Origin: Craurococcus roseus
Lineage (GTDB): Bacteria > Pseudomonadota > Alphaproteobacteria > Acetobacterales > Acetobacteraceae
Direction: 5' to 3'
DNA: 64,000 nucleotides
NCBI RefSeq assembly: GCF_039523795.1
Contig: NZ_BAAAFZ010000028.1
Coordinates: forward strand, 62,001-126,000
Below the pieces are notes generated by a model. The model did not search any database. It saw only the letters and a list, made by a program, of their open reading frames with translations, and was not told the origin of the DNA. Positions 36,093 through 44,842 of this stretch are shown here, piece after piece; within the stretch, counting starts at the first letter, position 1, and every line of letters begins with the position of its first letter. The position numbers and the translations under genes were made by a program.

Positions 36093-37259
36093 ATGATCCC
36101 GCAGCCGCACCCTTTCACCTTGCGCGTGCCCGACGCCGCCATCGACGACTTGCGCGCGCGCCTGGCCCTCACCCGCTTCCCCGATCAAGCGCCCGGCGAC
36201 CCTTGGGCTTACGGCGCCGACCTGGACGCTGTCCGCGACCTCGTCGCCCACTGGCGGGAAGGCTTCGACTGGCGGGCGGAAGAGGCCCGGCTGAACGCCT
36301 TCCCGCAGGCCGCCGTCCACCTCCACGGCATCGACCTGCACTACCTCCACGTCCCCGGCAAAGGCCCCGACCCCTGCCCGCTGCTGCTGCTGCACGGCTG
36401 GCCGGGATCGGTGTTCGAGTTCCTCGACATCATCCCGCGCCTCACCGACCCCGCCCGCTTCGGCGGCGATCCGGCGGACAGCTTCACCGTGGTCGCGCCC
36501 TCCCTCCCCGGCTACGGGCTGTCCTTCAAGCCGGGGCAGAAGCGCTTCGGGGTGGAGGAGATCGCCGATTGCGTCGCGCACCTCATGCACGACGTGCTGG
36601 GCTTCACCCGCTTCGCCGCGCAGGGCGGCGACTGGGGCGGTTTCACCGCCTCGCGCCTCGGCGCCGTGCACCCGGAGAAGCTCATCGGCATACACATCAA
36701 CCTGCTGGCCGTGAAGCGCGACCCGGCCATGCTCCCCGACCCGAGCCCGGAGGAGGCGCGCTACCTGGAGGAGCTGAAGCTCTTCCTCAAGGAGGAGACC
36801 GGCTACCAGTGGATACAGGGCACCCGCCCGCAGACCCTGGCCTACGGCCTCACGGACAGCCCGGCCGGCCTCGCCGCGTGGATACTGGAGAAGTTCCGCG
36901 CCTGGTCGGACTGCAACGGCGACCCGTGGTCGGTGCTGGACCGCGATCGGGTGCTGGCGAACATCGCCCTCTACTGGTTCACCGGCTGCATCAACGCCTC
37001 CTTCTGGCCCTACTACGCCCGGATGCACGGCCCCTGGCCGATTCCGGACGGGCGCACGGTGGACGTGCCGACCGGCTACGCCGCCTTCCCGCGCGAAATC
37101 CTGCGCCCGCCGCGCTCCCTCGCCGCCCGCACCTACACCGACATCCGGCGCTGGACGCCGATGGAGCGCGGCGGCCACTTCGCGGCGATGGAGCAGCCGG
37201 ACGCCCTGGCCCGCGAGGTGCGCGAGTTCTTCCGCCCGCTGCGGAGGCCGGGCGCATGA
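36093..37259 (+). CDS. Epoxide hydrolase, alpha/beta fold
   Basis: A 388-residue microsomal-type epoxide hydrolase. The N-terminal EHN domain (IDDLRARLALTRFPD) is followed by the alpha/beta core with the oxyanion motif LHGWPGSVFEF and the nucleophile aspartate in QGGDWGG; the histidine lies in ERGGHFAAME. It opens epoxides to diols by way of an ester intermediate. CGGAGGA precedes the ATG. It is the first of four tightly packed genes, which suggests a pathway for an oxygenated or cyclic carbon source. Confidence 0.88.
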   Translation: MIPQPHPFTLRVPDAAIDDLRARLALTRFPDQAPGDPWAYGADLDAVRDLVAHWREGFDWRAEEARLNAFPQAAVHLHGIDLHYLHVPGKGPDPCPLLLLHGWPGSVFEFLDIIPRLTDPARFGGDPADSFTVVAPSLPGYGLSFKPGQKRFGVEEIADCVAHLMHDVLGFTRFAAQGGDWGGFTASRLGAVHPEKLIGIHINLLAVKRDPAMLPDPSPEEARYLEELKLFLKEETGYQWIQGTRPQTLAYGLTDSPAGLAAWILEKFRAWSDCNGDPWSVLDRDRVLANIALYWFTGCINASFWPYYARMHGPWPIPDGRTVDVPTGYAAFPREILRPPRSLAARTYTDIRRWTPMERGGHFAAMEQPDALAREVREFFRPLRRPGA

Positions 37260-38275
37260 GGGCCGTCGGCTTCACCGCCAACCTGCCGGCGAGCGACCCT
37301 GGCGCGCTGCTCGATCTCGACCTGCCCGAGCCCGGCGTGCCCACCGGCCGCGACCTGCTGGTGCGGGTGCGCGCGGTCTCGGTGAACCCGCGCGACGCCA
37401 AGAGCCGGCTCGCCCTGCCCGCCTCGCCCGAGAAGCCGGTCGTCGCCGGTTACGACGCCTCGGGCGTGGTGGAGGCGGCCGGCCCCGAAGCGACGCTCTT
37501 CCGCCCCGGCGACGAGGTGTTCTATGCCGGCACGCTGGACCGGCCCGGCTCCAACGCCGAATGGCAGCTCGTGGACGAGCGCATCGTCGGCCGCAAGCCG
37601 GCCTCGCTCGACCACAAGCAGGCGGCGTCGCTCCCGCTCACCGCGCTGACGGCGTGGGAAATGCTGTTCGACCGGCTGCAAGTCCCGCGCGGCGGCGGCG
37701 AAGGCACGGCGCTGCTGATGCTCGGCGGCGCCGGCGGCGTGCCCTCCGTCGCCATCCAGCTCACGCGGCGCCTCACCGGGCTCACGGTGATCGCGTCCGC
37801 CTCCCGGCCGGAGAGCGCGGCGTGGGTGCGGGATCTGGGCGCCCACCACGTCGTGGACCACTTGCAGCCGCTGGCGGCGCAGGTGAAGGCGCTCGGAGTC
37901 GGGCCGGTGCGCTACGTCTTCTCCACGCACACGGACGCGCGGGCCTGGGCCGAGATCGGCAAGCTGATCGCGCCGCAGGGGCGCTTCGGCCTGATCGACG
38001 ACCCGGAACCGCTCGACCTGCGCCTGGTGAAGTTCAAGAGCGTGTCCATCCACTGGGAGGCCATGTTCACCCGGCCGATGTTCCGCACCGACGACATGGT
38101 GCGGCAGCACGAAATCCTGGACGAGGTCGCGGCGCTGGTGGACGCCGGCGCGCTGCGCGCCACTGCCGCGCAGGACTTCGGCCCGATGAATGCCGCCAAC
38201 CTGCTGCGCGCCCACGCCGCCGTGGAGGCCGGCGGGACGGTCGGCAAGATCGTGCTGGGCGGCTTCCTGCCATGA
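37256..38275 (+). CDS. Zinc-less alcohol dehydrogenase / quinone oxidoreductase family
   Basis: A 339-residue MDR-superfamily enzyme. It shows the GroES-like N-terminal domain (VSVNPRDAKSRLA, AGYDASGVVEAAG, FRPGDEVFYAG) and a Rossmann domain with LMLGGAGGVPSVAIQL. The structural zinc cysteines and GHE catalytic motif are missing, which fits NADPH:quinone reductases or enoyl reductases of the ZADH family. It overlaps the hydrolase stop by four bases and the next gene by four. Confidence 0.87.
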   Translation: MRAVGFTANLPASDPGALLDLDLPEPGVPTGRDLLVRVRAVSVNPRDAKSRLALPASPEKPVVAGYDASGVVEAAGPEATLFRPGDEVFYAGTLDRPGSNAEWQLVDERIVGRKPASLDHKQAASLPLTALTAWEMLFDRLQVPRGGGEGTALLMLGGAGGVPSVAIQLTRRLTGLTVIASASRPESAAWVRDLGAHHVVDHLQPLAAQVKALGVGPVRYVFSTHTDARAWAEIGKLIAPQGRFGLIDDPEPLDLRLVKFKSVSIHWEAMFTRPMFRTDDMVRQHEILDEVAALVDAGALRATAAQDFGPMNAANLLRAHAAVEAGGTVGKIVLGGFLP

Positions 38276-39060
38276 TGGGCGACCTCGCGGCCCAGGCGGC
38301 CTCCGACGTCCTTTGGCGGCATTGGCGCGCCGGCACCGTTCTGGAGGGTCTGCCGGAGGCCTTCCGTCCGGAGACGCGCGAAGAGGGCTACGCGATCCAG
38401 GCGTTGTTGGAGGCGCGCAGCGCCAAGCCGCTCTTCGGCTGGAAGATCGCCGCCACCAGCGCGGCCGGGCAGGCGCACATCAACGTGGACGGCCCGCTCG
38501 CCGGCAGGCTGCTGGCGGAAATGGTCGCCGAGGACGGCGGCGCCCTCCCCTTCGGCGCCAACCGGATGCGGGTCGCCGAAGCCGAGTTCGCCTTCCGCAT
38601 GGGCCACGACCTGCCGCCCCGCGAAGCGCCCTACACGGCGGATGATGTGGTGGCCGCGGTCGCCTCGCTGCACCCCGCGATCGAGGTGCCCGACTCGCGC
38701 TTCGCCGACTTCACCCGCGCCGGCGCGGCGCAGCTCATCGCCGACGACGCCTGCGCGCGCCAGTTCGCCCTCGGTCCGGCCACCGGCGCGGACTGGCGCG
38801 GCATGGACCTCGCGGCCCACCCCGTCCGAGGTTCCGTGAACGGCAAGGTGGCGGAGGGCCGCGGCGCCAATGCGCTCGGCGACCCGCGGCTGGCCCTGGT
38901 TTGGCTGGCGAACGAGCTTTCCGCCCTCGGCGTCGCGCTGGCGGCCGGGCAGGTCGTCACAACGGGCACCTGCGTCGTGCCCATGCCGATCGCGCCGGGG
39001 GTGGAGGTGGCGGCCGATCTCGGTATCCTGGGAAAAACGACTCTGCGCCTCACGGGATAG
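38272..39060 (+). CDS. 2-keto-4-pentenoate hydratase / FAH-superfamily enzyme
   Basis: A 262-residue protein with the fumarylacetoacetase C-terminal fold used by 2-hydroxypentadienoate hydratases (MhpD-type). Segments include EGYAIQALLEA, FGWKIAATS, the metal-ligand AEAEFAFRMG, HPAIEVPDSRF and GQVVTTGTCVVPMP. Such enzymes hydrate or cleave ring-fission products, so with its neighbours it suggests breakdown of an aromatic or alicyclic compound. The start is at 38272 or the adjacent ATG at 38275. Confidence 0.85.
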   Translation: MMGDLAAQAASDVLWRHWRAGTVLEGLPEAFRPETREEGYAIQALLEARSAKPLFGWKIAATSAAGQAHINVDGPLAGRLLAEMVAEDGGALPFGANRMRVAEAEFAFRMGHDLPPREAPYTADDVVAAVASLHPAIEVPDSRFADFTRAGAAQLIADDACARQFALGPATGADWRGMDLAAHPVRGSVNGKVAEGRGANALGDPRLALVWLANELSALGVALAAGQVVTTGTCVVPMPIAPGVEVAADLGILGKTTLRLTG

Positions 39061-39066
39061 GAAACG

Positions 39067-40728
39067 ATGGCCGCCCCTGCCGCCGACGCCGATACCTTCG
39101 ACTACGTGATCGTGGGGGCCGGCGCCGCCGGCTCCGTGCTCGCCAACCGGCTCACGGAGGACGGGACCGCCACCGTCTGCGTCCTCGAGGCCGGCCCGCC
39201 CGACCGCAATCCCTGGATCCACATCCCCGCCGGTTTCATCAAGACGCTGGTGGACCCATCGTGCACTTGGCAGTTCAAGACGCAGCCCACGCCCAACACG
39301 GGCGGCCGCGCGATCTCCACCACGCAGGGGCGCACGCTCGGCGGCTCGTCCTCCGTGAACGGGATGATCTACAACCGGGGCCAGCCGGACGACCTGAACG
39401 GCTGGGCGCAGCGCGGCAACCGCGGCTGGGGCTACGCCGATGTGCTGCCCTACTACCGCCGGTCCGAGCGCCGCATCGGCTTCGGCGGCGAAGGGCGCGG
39501 GCGCGAGACGGACGGCATCCCCATCACCGACATGGATTGGATCAACCCGGTTTCGGAGGCCTTCATCGCCGGCTGCGTCGGCATGGGGATACCGCGCAAC
39601 CCCGATTACAACAGCGGCGACCAGACGGGCGTCGGCTACTTCCAGCGCGCCATCCTGCGCGGGCGCCGGGTGAGCGCCGCGCGCGCTTTCCTGAAGCCGG
39701 CGCTCGCGCGGCGGAACCTGGAGGTGCGCACCAACGCCCGCGCCTCGGCCATCCTGTTTGAAGGCAAGCGCGCGGTGGGCGTGCGCTACCGCAAGGAGCG
39801 CGGCGGGGCGCCGCGCGAGGTCCGGGCCCGGCGCGAGGTGGTGCTGAGCAGCGGCACCGTGAACACGGCGCGGCTGCTCCAGGTCTCGGGCGTCGGCCCG
39901 GCGCCGCTTGTGGGCGGGCTGGGCGTCCCGGTGGTCCACGAGCTGCGCGGCGTCGGCGAGAACTTCCGCGACCACTACGCCTCGCGGGTCGTGATGCGCG
40001 CCAAGCCCGGCGCGCAGACGCTGAACCAGCTCGCGCGCGGCGTCCGGCTCGGCGCGGAGGTGGCGCGCTGGGGCCTGGGGCGTCCCAGCATCCTCGCCAC
40101 CGCGCCGTCCCACGTCCACGTCTTCTGGAAGTCGTTCGAGGGCCTGGACGCGCCGGACCTCCAATGCGTGTTCACGCCCGGCTCCTACGCCGAGGGCAAG
40201 GTCTACGTGCTGGACGACTACCCCGGCGTGACCGCGGGCGCTTGGCAGCACCGGCCGGAAAGCTCGGGCTGGGTGCGCGCCCGCAGCGCCGACGTGTGGG
40301 ACGACCCCGAGATCCAGCCCAACTACCTGTCCGACCCGATGGATCGGCGCGTCCACCTGGGCGGGATCCGGCTGCTGCGGCGGATGCTGTCCACGCCCGA
40401 ACTCGCGCCGTACCTGGACGCCGAGACCCTGCCCGGTCCCGCCGCGCAAAGCGACGACGAGCTACTGGACTTCGCCTTCCGCAACGGCTCCACCACCTAC
40501 CACCTGATCGGCACCGCCCGCATGGGGCCGGCGACGGACCCGACCGCGGTGGTGGACGATCGGCTGCTGGTGCACGGGATGGAGGGCCTCAGGGTCGCGG
40601 ACGCCTCCATCATGCCCGCCATGCCGTCCGCCAACACCTATGCCACGACTCTGATGATCGCGGAGAAGGCGGCGGACATGATCCGCGGCCGGCAGGCCGC
40701 CCCGACCGTCGTGTCGGAAGCAGCCTGA
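39067..40728 (+). CDS. GMC-family FAD-dependent oxidoreductase
   Basis: A 553-residue choline-dehydrogenase-like flavoenzyme. The FAD motif is DYVIVGAGAAGSVLANRL, with GRTLGGSSSVNGMIYNRG (first GMC signature), SSGTVNTARLLQVSGVGP (second signature) and C-terminal TARMGPATD with MPSANTYATTLMIAE. The catalytic histidine is in TTYHLIG. It oxidises an alcohol using FAD; the substrate is unknown. It ends the catabolic operon that starts with the epoxide hydrolase. Confidence 0.92.
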   Translation: MAAPAADADTFDYVIVGAGAAGSVLANRLTEDGTATVCVLEAGPPDRNPWIHIPAGFIKTLVDPSCTWQFKTQPTPNTGGRAISTTQGRTLGGSSSVNGMIYNRGQPDDLNGWAQRGNRGWGYADVLPYYRRSERRIGFGGEGRGRETDGIPITDMDWINPVSEAFIAGCVGMGIPRNPDYNSGDQTGVGYFQRAILRGRRVSAARAFLKPALARRNLEVRTNARASAILFEGKRAVGVRYRKERGGAPREVRARREVVLSSGTVNTARLLQVSGVGPAPLVGGLGVPVVHELRGVGENFRDHYASRVVMRAKPGAQTLNQLARGVRLGAEVARWGLGRPSILATAPSHVHVFWKSFEGLDAPDLQCVFTPGSYAEGKVYVLDDYPGVTAGAWQHRPESSGWVRARSADVWDDPEIQPNYLSDPMDRRVHLGGIRLLRRMLSTPELAPYLDAETLPGPAAQSDDELLDFAFRNGSTTYHLIGTARMGPATDPTAVVDDRLLVHGMEGLRVADASIMPAMPSANTYATTLMIAEKAADMIRGRQAAPTVVSEAA

Positions 40729-40748
40729 CCCGGCCGCCCCGGGCGCCC

Positions 40749-41288
40749 TCAGCCGTCCCTGTGCGCCGCCATGTTGGGGGGCGTCGCGGCGGCTTGCCGT
40801 TCTATGTGCGGATCGAGCGCGGCGACGAACCGTGCCCGGGCGATGTCCAAGGCTTCGGCGGCCCGACGGAGGCCTTCATCCCCAAAGAACCAGACCTGCC
40901 TGAGCAGGCGGATGGCCTCCGAAGGGTCGGCGGCCGCCGCCGCGTCCCGCACCGCCCCCGTCAGGTGCCGGCGCTCCGCCTCGGCGGCTGGGCCCGCGCC
41001 GCTGAATTCGAGCCCGGCCACCTCGCCGTGCGCCCAGCGGCGCAGGGCCGGGTGGGCCGTGCCGTCGTGGAACCGCAGCGCGAACACCTGCGGCAGCGGG
41101 ATCGGGTTGCCGAAGCGGATCCGGGCCCCGGCAGTCGACATGTTCTCGACGATGCAGTCGATGGCCACGCCGTTGAAAACGACCTGCGCACGCTTCAGCA
41201 CGGCCTTGCGACCTTCGCCGCGCTTGTCGGCGGCGGCACCGTCCGCCCCCGTGCCGACCGGGGGCTCGTCCCCCACCACCTCATGCAC
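40749..41288 (-). CDS. PilZ-domain protein
   Basis: A 179-residue protein with an N-terminal PilZ-like domain. KRAQVVFNGVAIDCIVENMSTAGARIRF carries the usual N-x-S-x-x-G-A element, here within a 28-residue stretch; only the core is diagnostic. PilZ domains bind cyclic-di-GMP, but the RxxxR arm is reduced to a basic GRKAVLKR. The C-terminal helical half is unassigned. The GTG at 41288 is chosen for a strong GGAGG six bases upstream; an in-frame TTG at 41363 is less likely. Confidence 0.7.
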   Translation of the reverse strand: MHEVVGDEPPVGTGADGAAADKRGEGRKAVLKRAQVVFNGVAIDCIVENMSTAGARIRFGNPIPLPQVFALRFHDGTAHPALRRWAHGEVAGLEFSGAGPAAEAERRHLTGAVRDAAAAADPSEAIRLLRQVWFFGDEGLRRAAEALDIARARFVAALDPHIERQAAATPPNMAAHRDG

Positions 41289-41537
41289 GATCGTCCTCCA
41301 TCTCCGCGAGCCACAGGCGGCGCCACGACCCGACCGATGCGCGAGCAGACATTGCGCGTACAAAGGTTGAGGTTTCCTTGCGGATCGGACGGGTCGCCAC
41401 CGACGGCGCCGAAACTAAGGCACGCCATGAGAGCGATTTTGTAACGAAAGCGCGCACGCGGTGCCCATCGAGCACTCGTCAGCGAAGGCCCGCTCGAGCG
41501 AAAGACCTGTTTGGACCGGACGGAAGGTTTCGGCCGG

Positions 41538-42812
41538 TCACGTCGGCCGGTGCAGCCCCTGCCCGGCCAGAAGCCCCGTCACGCCCGGACCGAGCCCCAT
41601 GGCTTGGCGCGCGAAGGCCCGCTTCAGCGCCGGTATCCGGTCCACCGCCGCGATCCCGAGCCGCCGCGCTACCCGCACCGGGGCGAAGTCGTTGCCGAAC
41701 AGCCGCTCCAGCGCGTGCATCCCGGACAGCATCAGGAGCGTGTCCGGCCGCCGCCGCGCCTGGTAACGCGCCAGCACCGCCGGCGCGCCCGGGTCGCCGC
41801 CGCCGTTCCAGGCCTCGATCACACCCTCCGCCAGCGCCGCCACGTCGCGGAAGCCCAGGTTGAGCCCCTGCCCCGCGATCGGGTGGACGCCGTGCGCCGC
41901 GTCCCCCACCAGCGCGAGTCGCGTGTCTGCCCAACGCGAGACGTTCATGGCGGAGAGCGGGTAGGACCAGCGCCGGCCGATGGGCCGGATCTCGCCCAGG
42001 TGGTCGCCGAGCCGCCGCCGCAGCTCGCGGCCGAACTCGGCGTCCGGCAACGCCAGCATCCGGCGCCCGACCGCGGTGCGGTCCGTCCACACATAGGCGG
42101 AGGCGTGCGGCAGCGCCGAGGTGCCGAAGTTCCCGGGCCCGCTCAAAGGCAGTTGGGCGAAGGGGCCGTTCGGCAGGAACTGCTCCAGCGCCACGTTGCG
42201 GTGGGGCCGCTCGTGCGCGAAGGCGCCGACCATGCCGATCTGGCGGTAGTCCAGCACCGCCGCCCGGATGCCGGCTTCGCGGCGGGTCGGGCTGTCGCGC
42301 CCTTCGGCGGCGACGACCAAGCGGGCACGGATGGTCTCGCCCGAACGGAGGCGCACCGTCGCGCCCTCCGCGCGCCGCTCCACCGACGCCGCTTCGGCCG
42401 GGGCGAAGACGCGCAGGTTCGGCAAGAGCGGCAGCCGCGCGTTGAGTGCGACGCGGAGGTTGCGCGCCTCCACCATGAAGCCGAACGGCTCCGGCCCGAC
42501 CTCCTCGGCCCGGAAGTGGAGCGACAGCCCCGAGGCCCGCTCGCCCGGCCGGCCGTCGGCGACGCGGATGTCCAGGATCGGGCAGGGCGGCACCGGCAGC
42601 CGGTCCCAGACGCCCGCCGCTTCCAAGAGCCGCTTGGAGGTGAGCGCGATGGCGTAGGCCCGCCCATCGAAGTCCTGCAACTCCATAGGCGGCAGCGGCT
42701 GGCGGTCCACCACCGCGGTCGGCAGGCCGGCGGCGGCGAGGGTGGCGGCGAGGGTCGCGCCGACCGGCCCGGCACCGAGGACGCAGGCGGCGACGTCAAT
42801 CGTGTCGGTCAT
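41538..42812 (-). CDS. UbiH/UbiF-family FAD-dependent hydroxylase
   Basis: A 424-residue flavoprotein monooxygenase of the ubiquinone-biosynthesis group. The FAD-binding GxGxxG is in VLGAGPVGATLA, the second flavin motif is LALVGDAAHGVHPIAGQGLNLG and the DG motif is AAEGRDSPTRR. It most likely hydroxylates the ubiquinone ring, but UbiH, UbiF and UbiL cannot be told apart by eye. The ATG at 42812 (MTDTIDVAACV) gives the usual N-terminus. It is divergent from glnK. Confidence 0.9.
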   Translation of the reverse strand: MTDTIDVAACVLGAGPVGATLAATLAAAGLPTAVVDRQPLPPMELQDFDGRAYAIALTSKRLLEAAGVWDRLPVPPCPILDIRVADGRPGERASGLSLHFRAEEVGPEPFGFMVEARNLRVALNARLPLLPNLRVFAPAEAASVERRAEGATVRLRSGETIRARLVVAAEGRDSPTRREAGIRAAVLDYRQIGMVGAFAHERPHRNVALEQFLPNGPFAQLPLSGPGNFGTSALPHASAYVWTDRTAVGRRMLALPDAEFGRELRRRLGDHLGEIRPIGRRWSYPLSAMNVSRWADTRLALVGDAAHGVHPIAGQGLNLGFRDVAALAEGVIEAWNGGGDPGAPAVLARYQARRRPDTLLMLSGMHALERLFGNDFAPVRVARRLGIAAVDRIPALKRAFARQAMGLGPGVTGLLAGQGLHRPT

Positions 42813-42937
42813 CTCGAACTCATGCCACCGGGCTCCGCGGGGGTCCATCCGCCTCACATGTGGCCGCCATCTGCACAAATGAAAGGCAATCCGTGTCGCG
42901 CCAACCGCAAGTCCGTGACGGTCCGCCGGTTCGGCTC

Positions 42938-42953
42938 TGGCACGGATTTTGGA
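42938..42953 (+). promoter_or_regulatory. Sigma-54 (-24/-12) promoter of glnK-amtB
   Basis: TGGCACG-GATT-TTGGA matches the sigma-54 consensus TGGCACG-N4-TTGCA at all fixed positions except one (G for C in the -12 element). It lies upstream of the glnK ATG so that transcription would start near 42963, leaving a leader of about 29 bases. NtrC-activated sigma-54 control of glnK-amtB is well established in proteobacteria, and ntrC is in this window. A clear NtrC enhancer pair was not found. Confidence 0.8.
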
Positions 42954-42991
42954 ACTCTCCTGCGGGATGCCTACAGGGAGACTACCCGGCC

Positions 42992-43330
42992 ATGAAGCTG
43001 GTGATGGCGCTGATCAAGCCTTTCAAGCTCGACGAGGTGCGCGAGGCGCTGACCCCGCTCGGCGTGCAGGGGCTCACCGTGACGGAGGTGAAGGGCTTCG
43101 GCAGGCAGAAAGGCCAGACGGAAATCTACCGCGGCGCCGAGTACCAAGTGAGCTTCCTGCCGAAGATCAAGATCGAGGTGGTGGTGCCCACCGCGCTGGT
43201 GGACGGCGTCGTGGAGGCCATCGCCAAGGCCGCGCGCACCGACAAGATCGGCGACGGCAAGGTGTTCGTGCTGGACGTGGAAAGCGCGCTCCGCATCCGC
43301 ACCGGCGAGACCGACGAAGCCGCCATCTAG
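42992..43330 (+). CDS. glnK: PII nitrogen signal protein GlnK
   Basis: A 112-residue PII protein. The T-loop reads GQTEIYRGAEYQVSF with the uridylylation site Y51, and the B and C loops are in KIGDGKVFVLDVESALRIRTGE. It binds ATP, ADP and 2-oxoglutarate and blocks AmtB when nitrogen is plentiful. Its position 31 bases before amtB marks it as GlnK rather than GlnB. CAGGGAG lies before the ATG; a sigma-54 promoter lies at 42938. Confidence 0.95.
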   Translation: MKLVMALIKPFKLDEVREALTPLGVQGLTVTEVKGFGRQKGQTEIYRGAEYQVSFLPKIKIEVVVPTALVDGVVEAIAKAARTDKIGDGKVFVLDVESALRIRTGETDEAAI

Positions 43331-43361
43331 CGCAAGACCAACACGGAAGGACCGCAGAAGG

Positions 43362-44708
43362 ATGAAGAGGATGCCCGCACGCGCCGCGCTGGCGCTCGCG
43401 GCGACGGCGCTGCTCGCCGCCGCGCCGGCCCTGGCCCAAGACGAAGCCGCGACGCAGAAGATCGACACCGGCGACACCGCCTGGATGCTCACCAGCACCG
43501 CCCTGGTGCTGCTGATGACCATCCCCGGCCTGGCGCTGTTCTACGCCGGCATGGTGCGCAAGAAGAACGTGCTCGCCACCATGATGCAGTCCTTCACCAT
43601 CACCGCGCTGGTGACGGTGGTGTGGATGGTGGCCGGCTACAGCCTGGCCTTCGGCGAGGGCAACGCCTGGATCGGCGACTTTTCGCGCGTCTTCCTGGCC
43701 GGCCTGGGCGAGACCTGGGACAAGCCCTTCTCGCTCGGCAGCGGCGACTCGGCGGTGGCGACCACCATCCCCGAGTCGGTCTTCCTGATGTTCCAGATGA
43801 CCTTCGCCATCATCACCCCGGCGCTGATCACCGGCGCCTTCGCCGACCGGATGCGGTTCAGCGCGCTGGTGCTGTTCAACGTCCTCTGGTCGCTGCTGGT
43901 CTACGCGCCGGTGGCCCATTGGGTGTGGCACCCGAACGGCTGGATCTTCGCCCTTGGCGCGCTCGACTTCGCGGGCGGCACGGTGGTCCACATCAACGCC
44001 GGCGTGGCGGGGCTGGTCTGCGCCGTGGTGCTCGGCAGGCGCGTCGGTTACGGCAATGACAACATGGCGCCCTACAACCTGAGCCTCGCGGTGATCGGCG
44101 CGGCGCTGCTGTGGGTGGGCTGGTTCGGCTTCAACGCAGGCTCCGCCGTCGGCGCCGGCGCGCGCGCGGGCATGGCCATGCTGGTGACGCAGATCGCGGC
44201 GGCGGGCGCGGCGCTCGCCTGGATGTTCGCGGAGTGGGCCACCAAGGGCAAGCCCAGCGTGCTGGGCGTGATCTCGGGCGCCGTCGCGGGCCTCGTCGCC
44301 ATCACCCCGGCGTCCGGCTTCGTGCTGCCGGGGCCGGCGCTGCTGATCGGCGTGGTGGCCGGGCTGTCGGGCTTCTGGGGCGCCACGGCGCTGAAGCACA
44401 TGTGCGGCTACGACGACAGCCTGGACGCCTTCGGGGTCCACGGCATCTGCGGCATCGTCGGCTCGCTCATGGTCGGCTTCCTCGCCTACGGCCCGCTCTC
44501 GGCCACGGCGGCCCTGCCCGAAGGCAGCCCGGGCAACCTGGAGCAGTTCATGAAGCAGGCCTACGCGACCGCGGCCGTGTTCGCCTTTTCCGCCATCGGC
44601 ACCTTTGTTTTGCTGAAGGTGACGGACGTGGCGGTGGGCCTCCGCGTGCCCGAAGAGGAAGAGCGCGAGGGCCTGGACGTCACCCAGCACGGCGAGCGGA
44701 TCGCCTGA
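43362..44708 (+). CDS. amtB: Ammonium transporter AmtB
   Basis: A 448-residue inner-membrane ammonium channel. A cleaved signal peptide (ARAALALAATALLAAAPALAQ, shown in part as a hydrophobic run) precedes 11 transmembrane helices. Conserved parts include FYAGMVRKKNVL, GDFSRVFLAG, HWVWHPNGW, FAGGTVVHINAG with a pore histidine, and FGVHGICGIVGS with the second pore histidine. It imports ammonium and is gated by GlnK. It is co-transcribed with glnK. Confidence 0.96.
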   Translation: MKRMPARAALALAATALLAAAPALAQDEAATQKIDTGDTAWMLTSTALVLLMTIPGLALFYAGMVRKKNVLATMMQSFTITALVTVVWMVAGYSLAFGEGNAWIGDFSRVFLAGLGETWDKPFSLGSGDSAVATTIPESVFLMFQMTFAIITPALITGAFADRMRFSALVLFNVLWSLLVYAPVAHWVWHPNGWIFALGALDFAGGTVVHINAGVAGLVCAVVLGRRVGYGNDNMAPYNLSLAVIGAALLWVGWFGFNAGSAVGAGARAGMAMLVTQIAAAGAALAWMFAEWATKGKPSVLGVISGAVAGLVAITPASGFVLPGPALLIGVVAGLSGFWGATALKHMCGYDDSLDAFGVHGICGIVGSLMVGFLAYGPLSATAALPEGSPGNLEQFMKQAYATAAVFAFSAIGTFVLLKVTDVAVGLRVPEEEEREGLDVTQHGERIA

Positions 44709-44725
44709 GCACGGCGGGAGACGGC

Positions 44726-44753
44726 GCGGGCGGCGGAGCCAGCCGCCGCCTGC
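44726..44753 (+). terminator. GC-rich hairpin after amtB
   Basis: GCGGGCGGCGG and CCGCCGCCTGC form an 11-bp stem with one mismatch around a six-base loop, 17 bases beyond the amtB stop. No T run follows, so it may only slow transcription or protect the glnK-amtB message. It lies within the 134-base gap before the porin gene. Confidence 0.45.
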
Positions 44754-44842
44754 GGCCCCCTCCCGCCGGCGGTCCAAAGCACCCCACCCGCAACGAAGAT
44801 GCGCAACGCGGCCGGCGGCGTCCGCCCGCAAGGAGACGAGAG

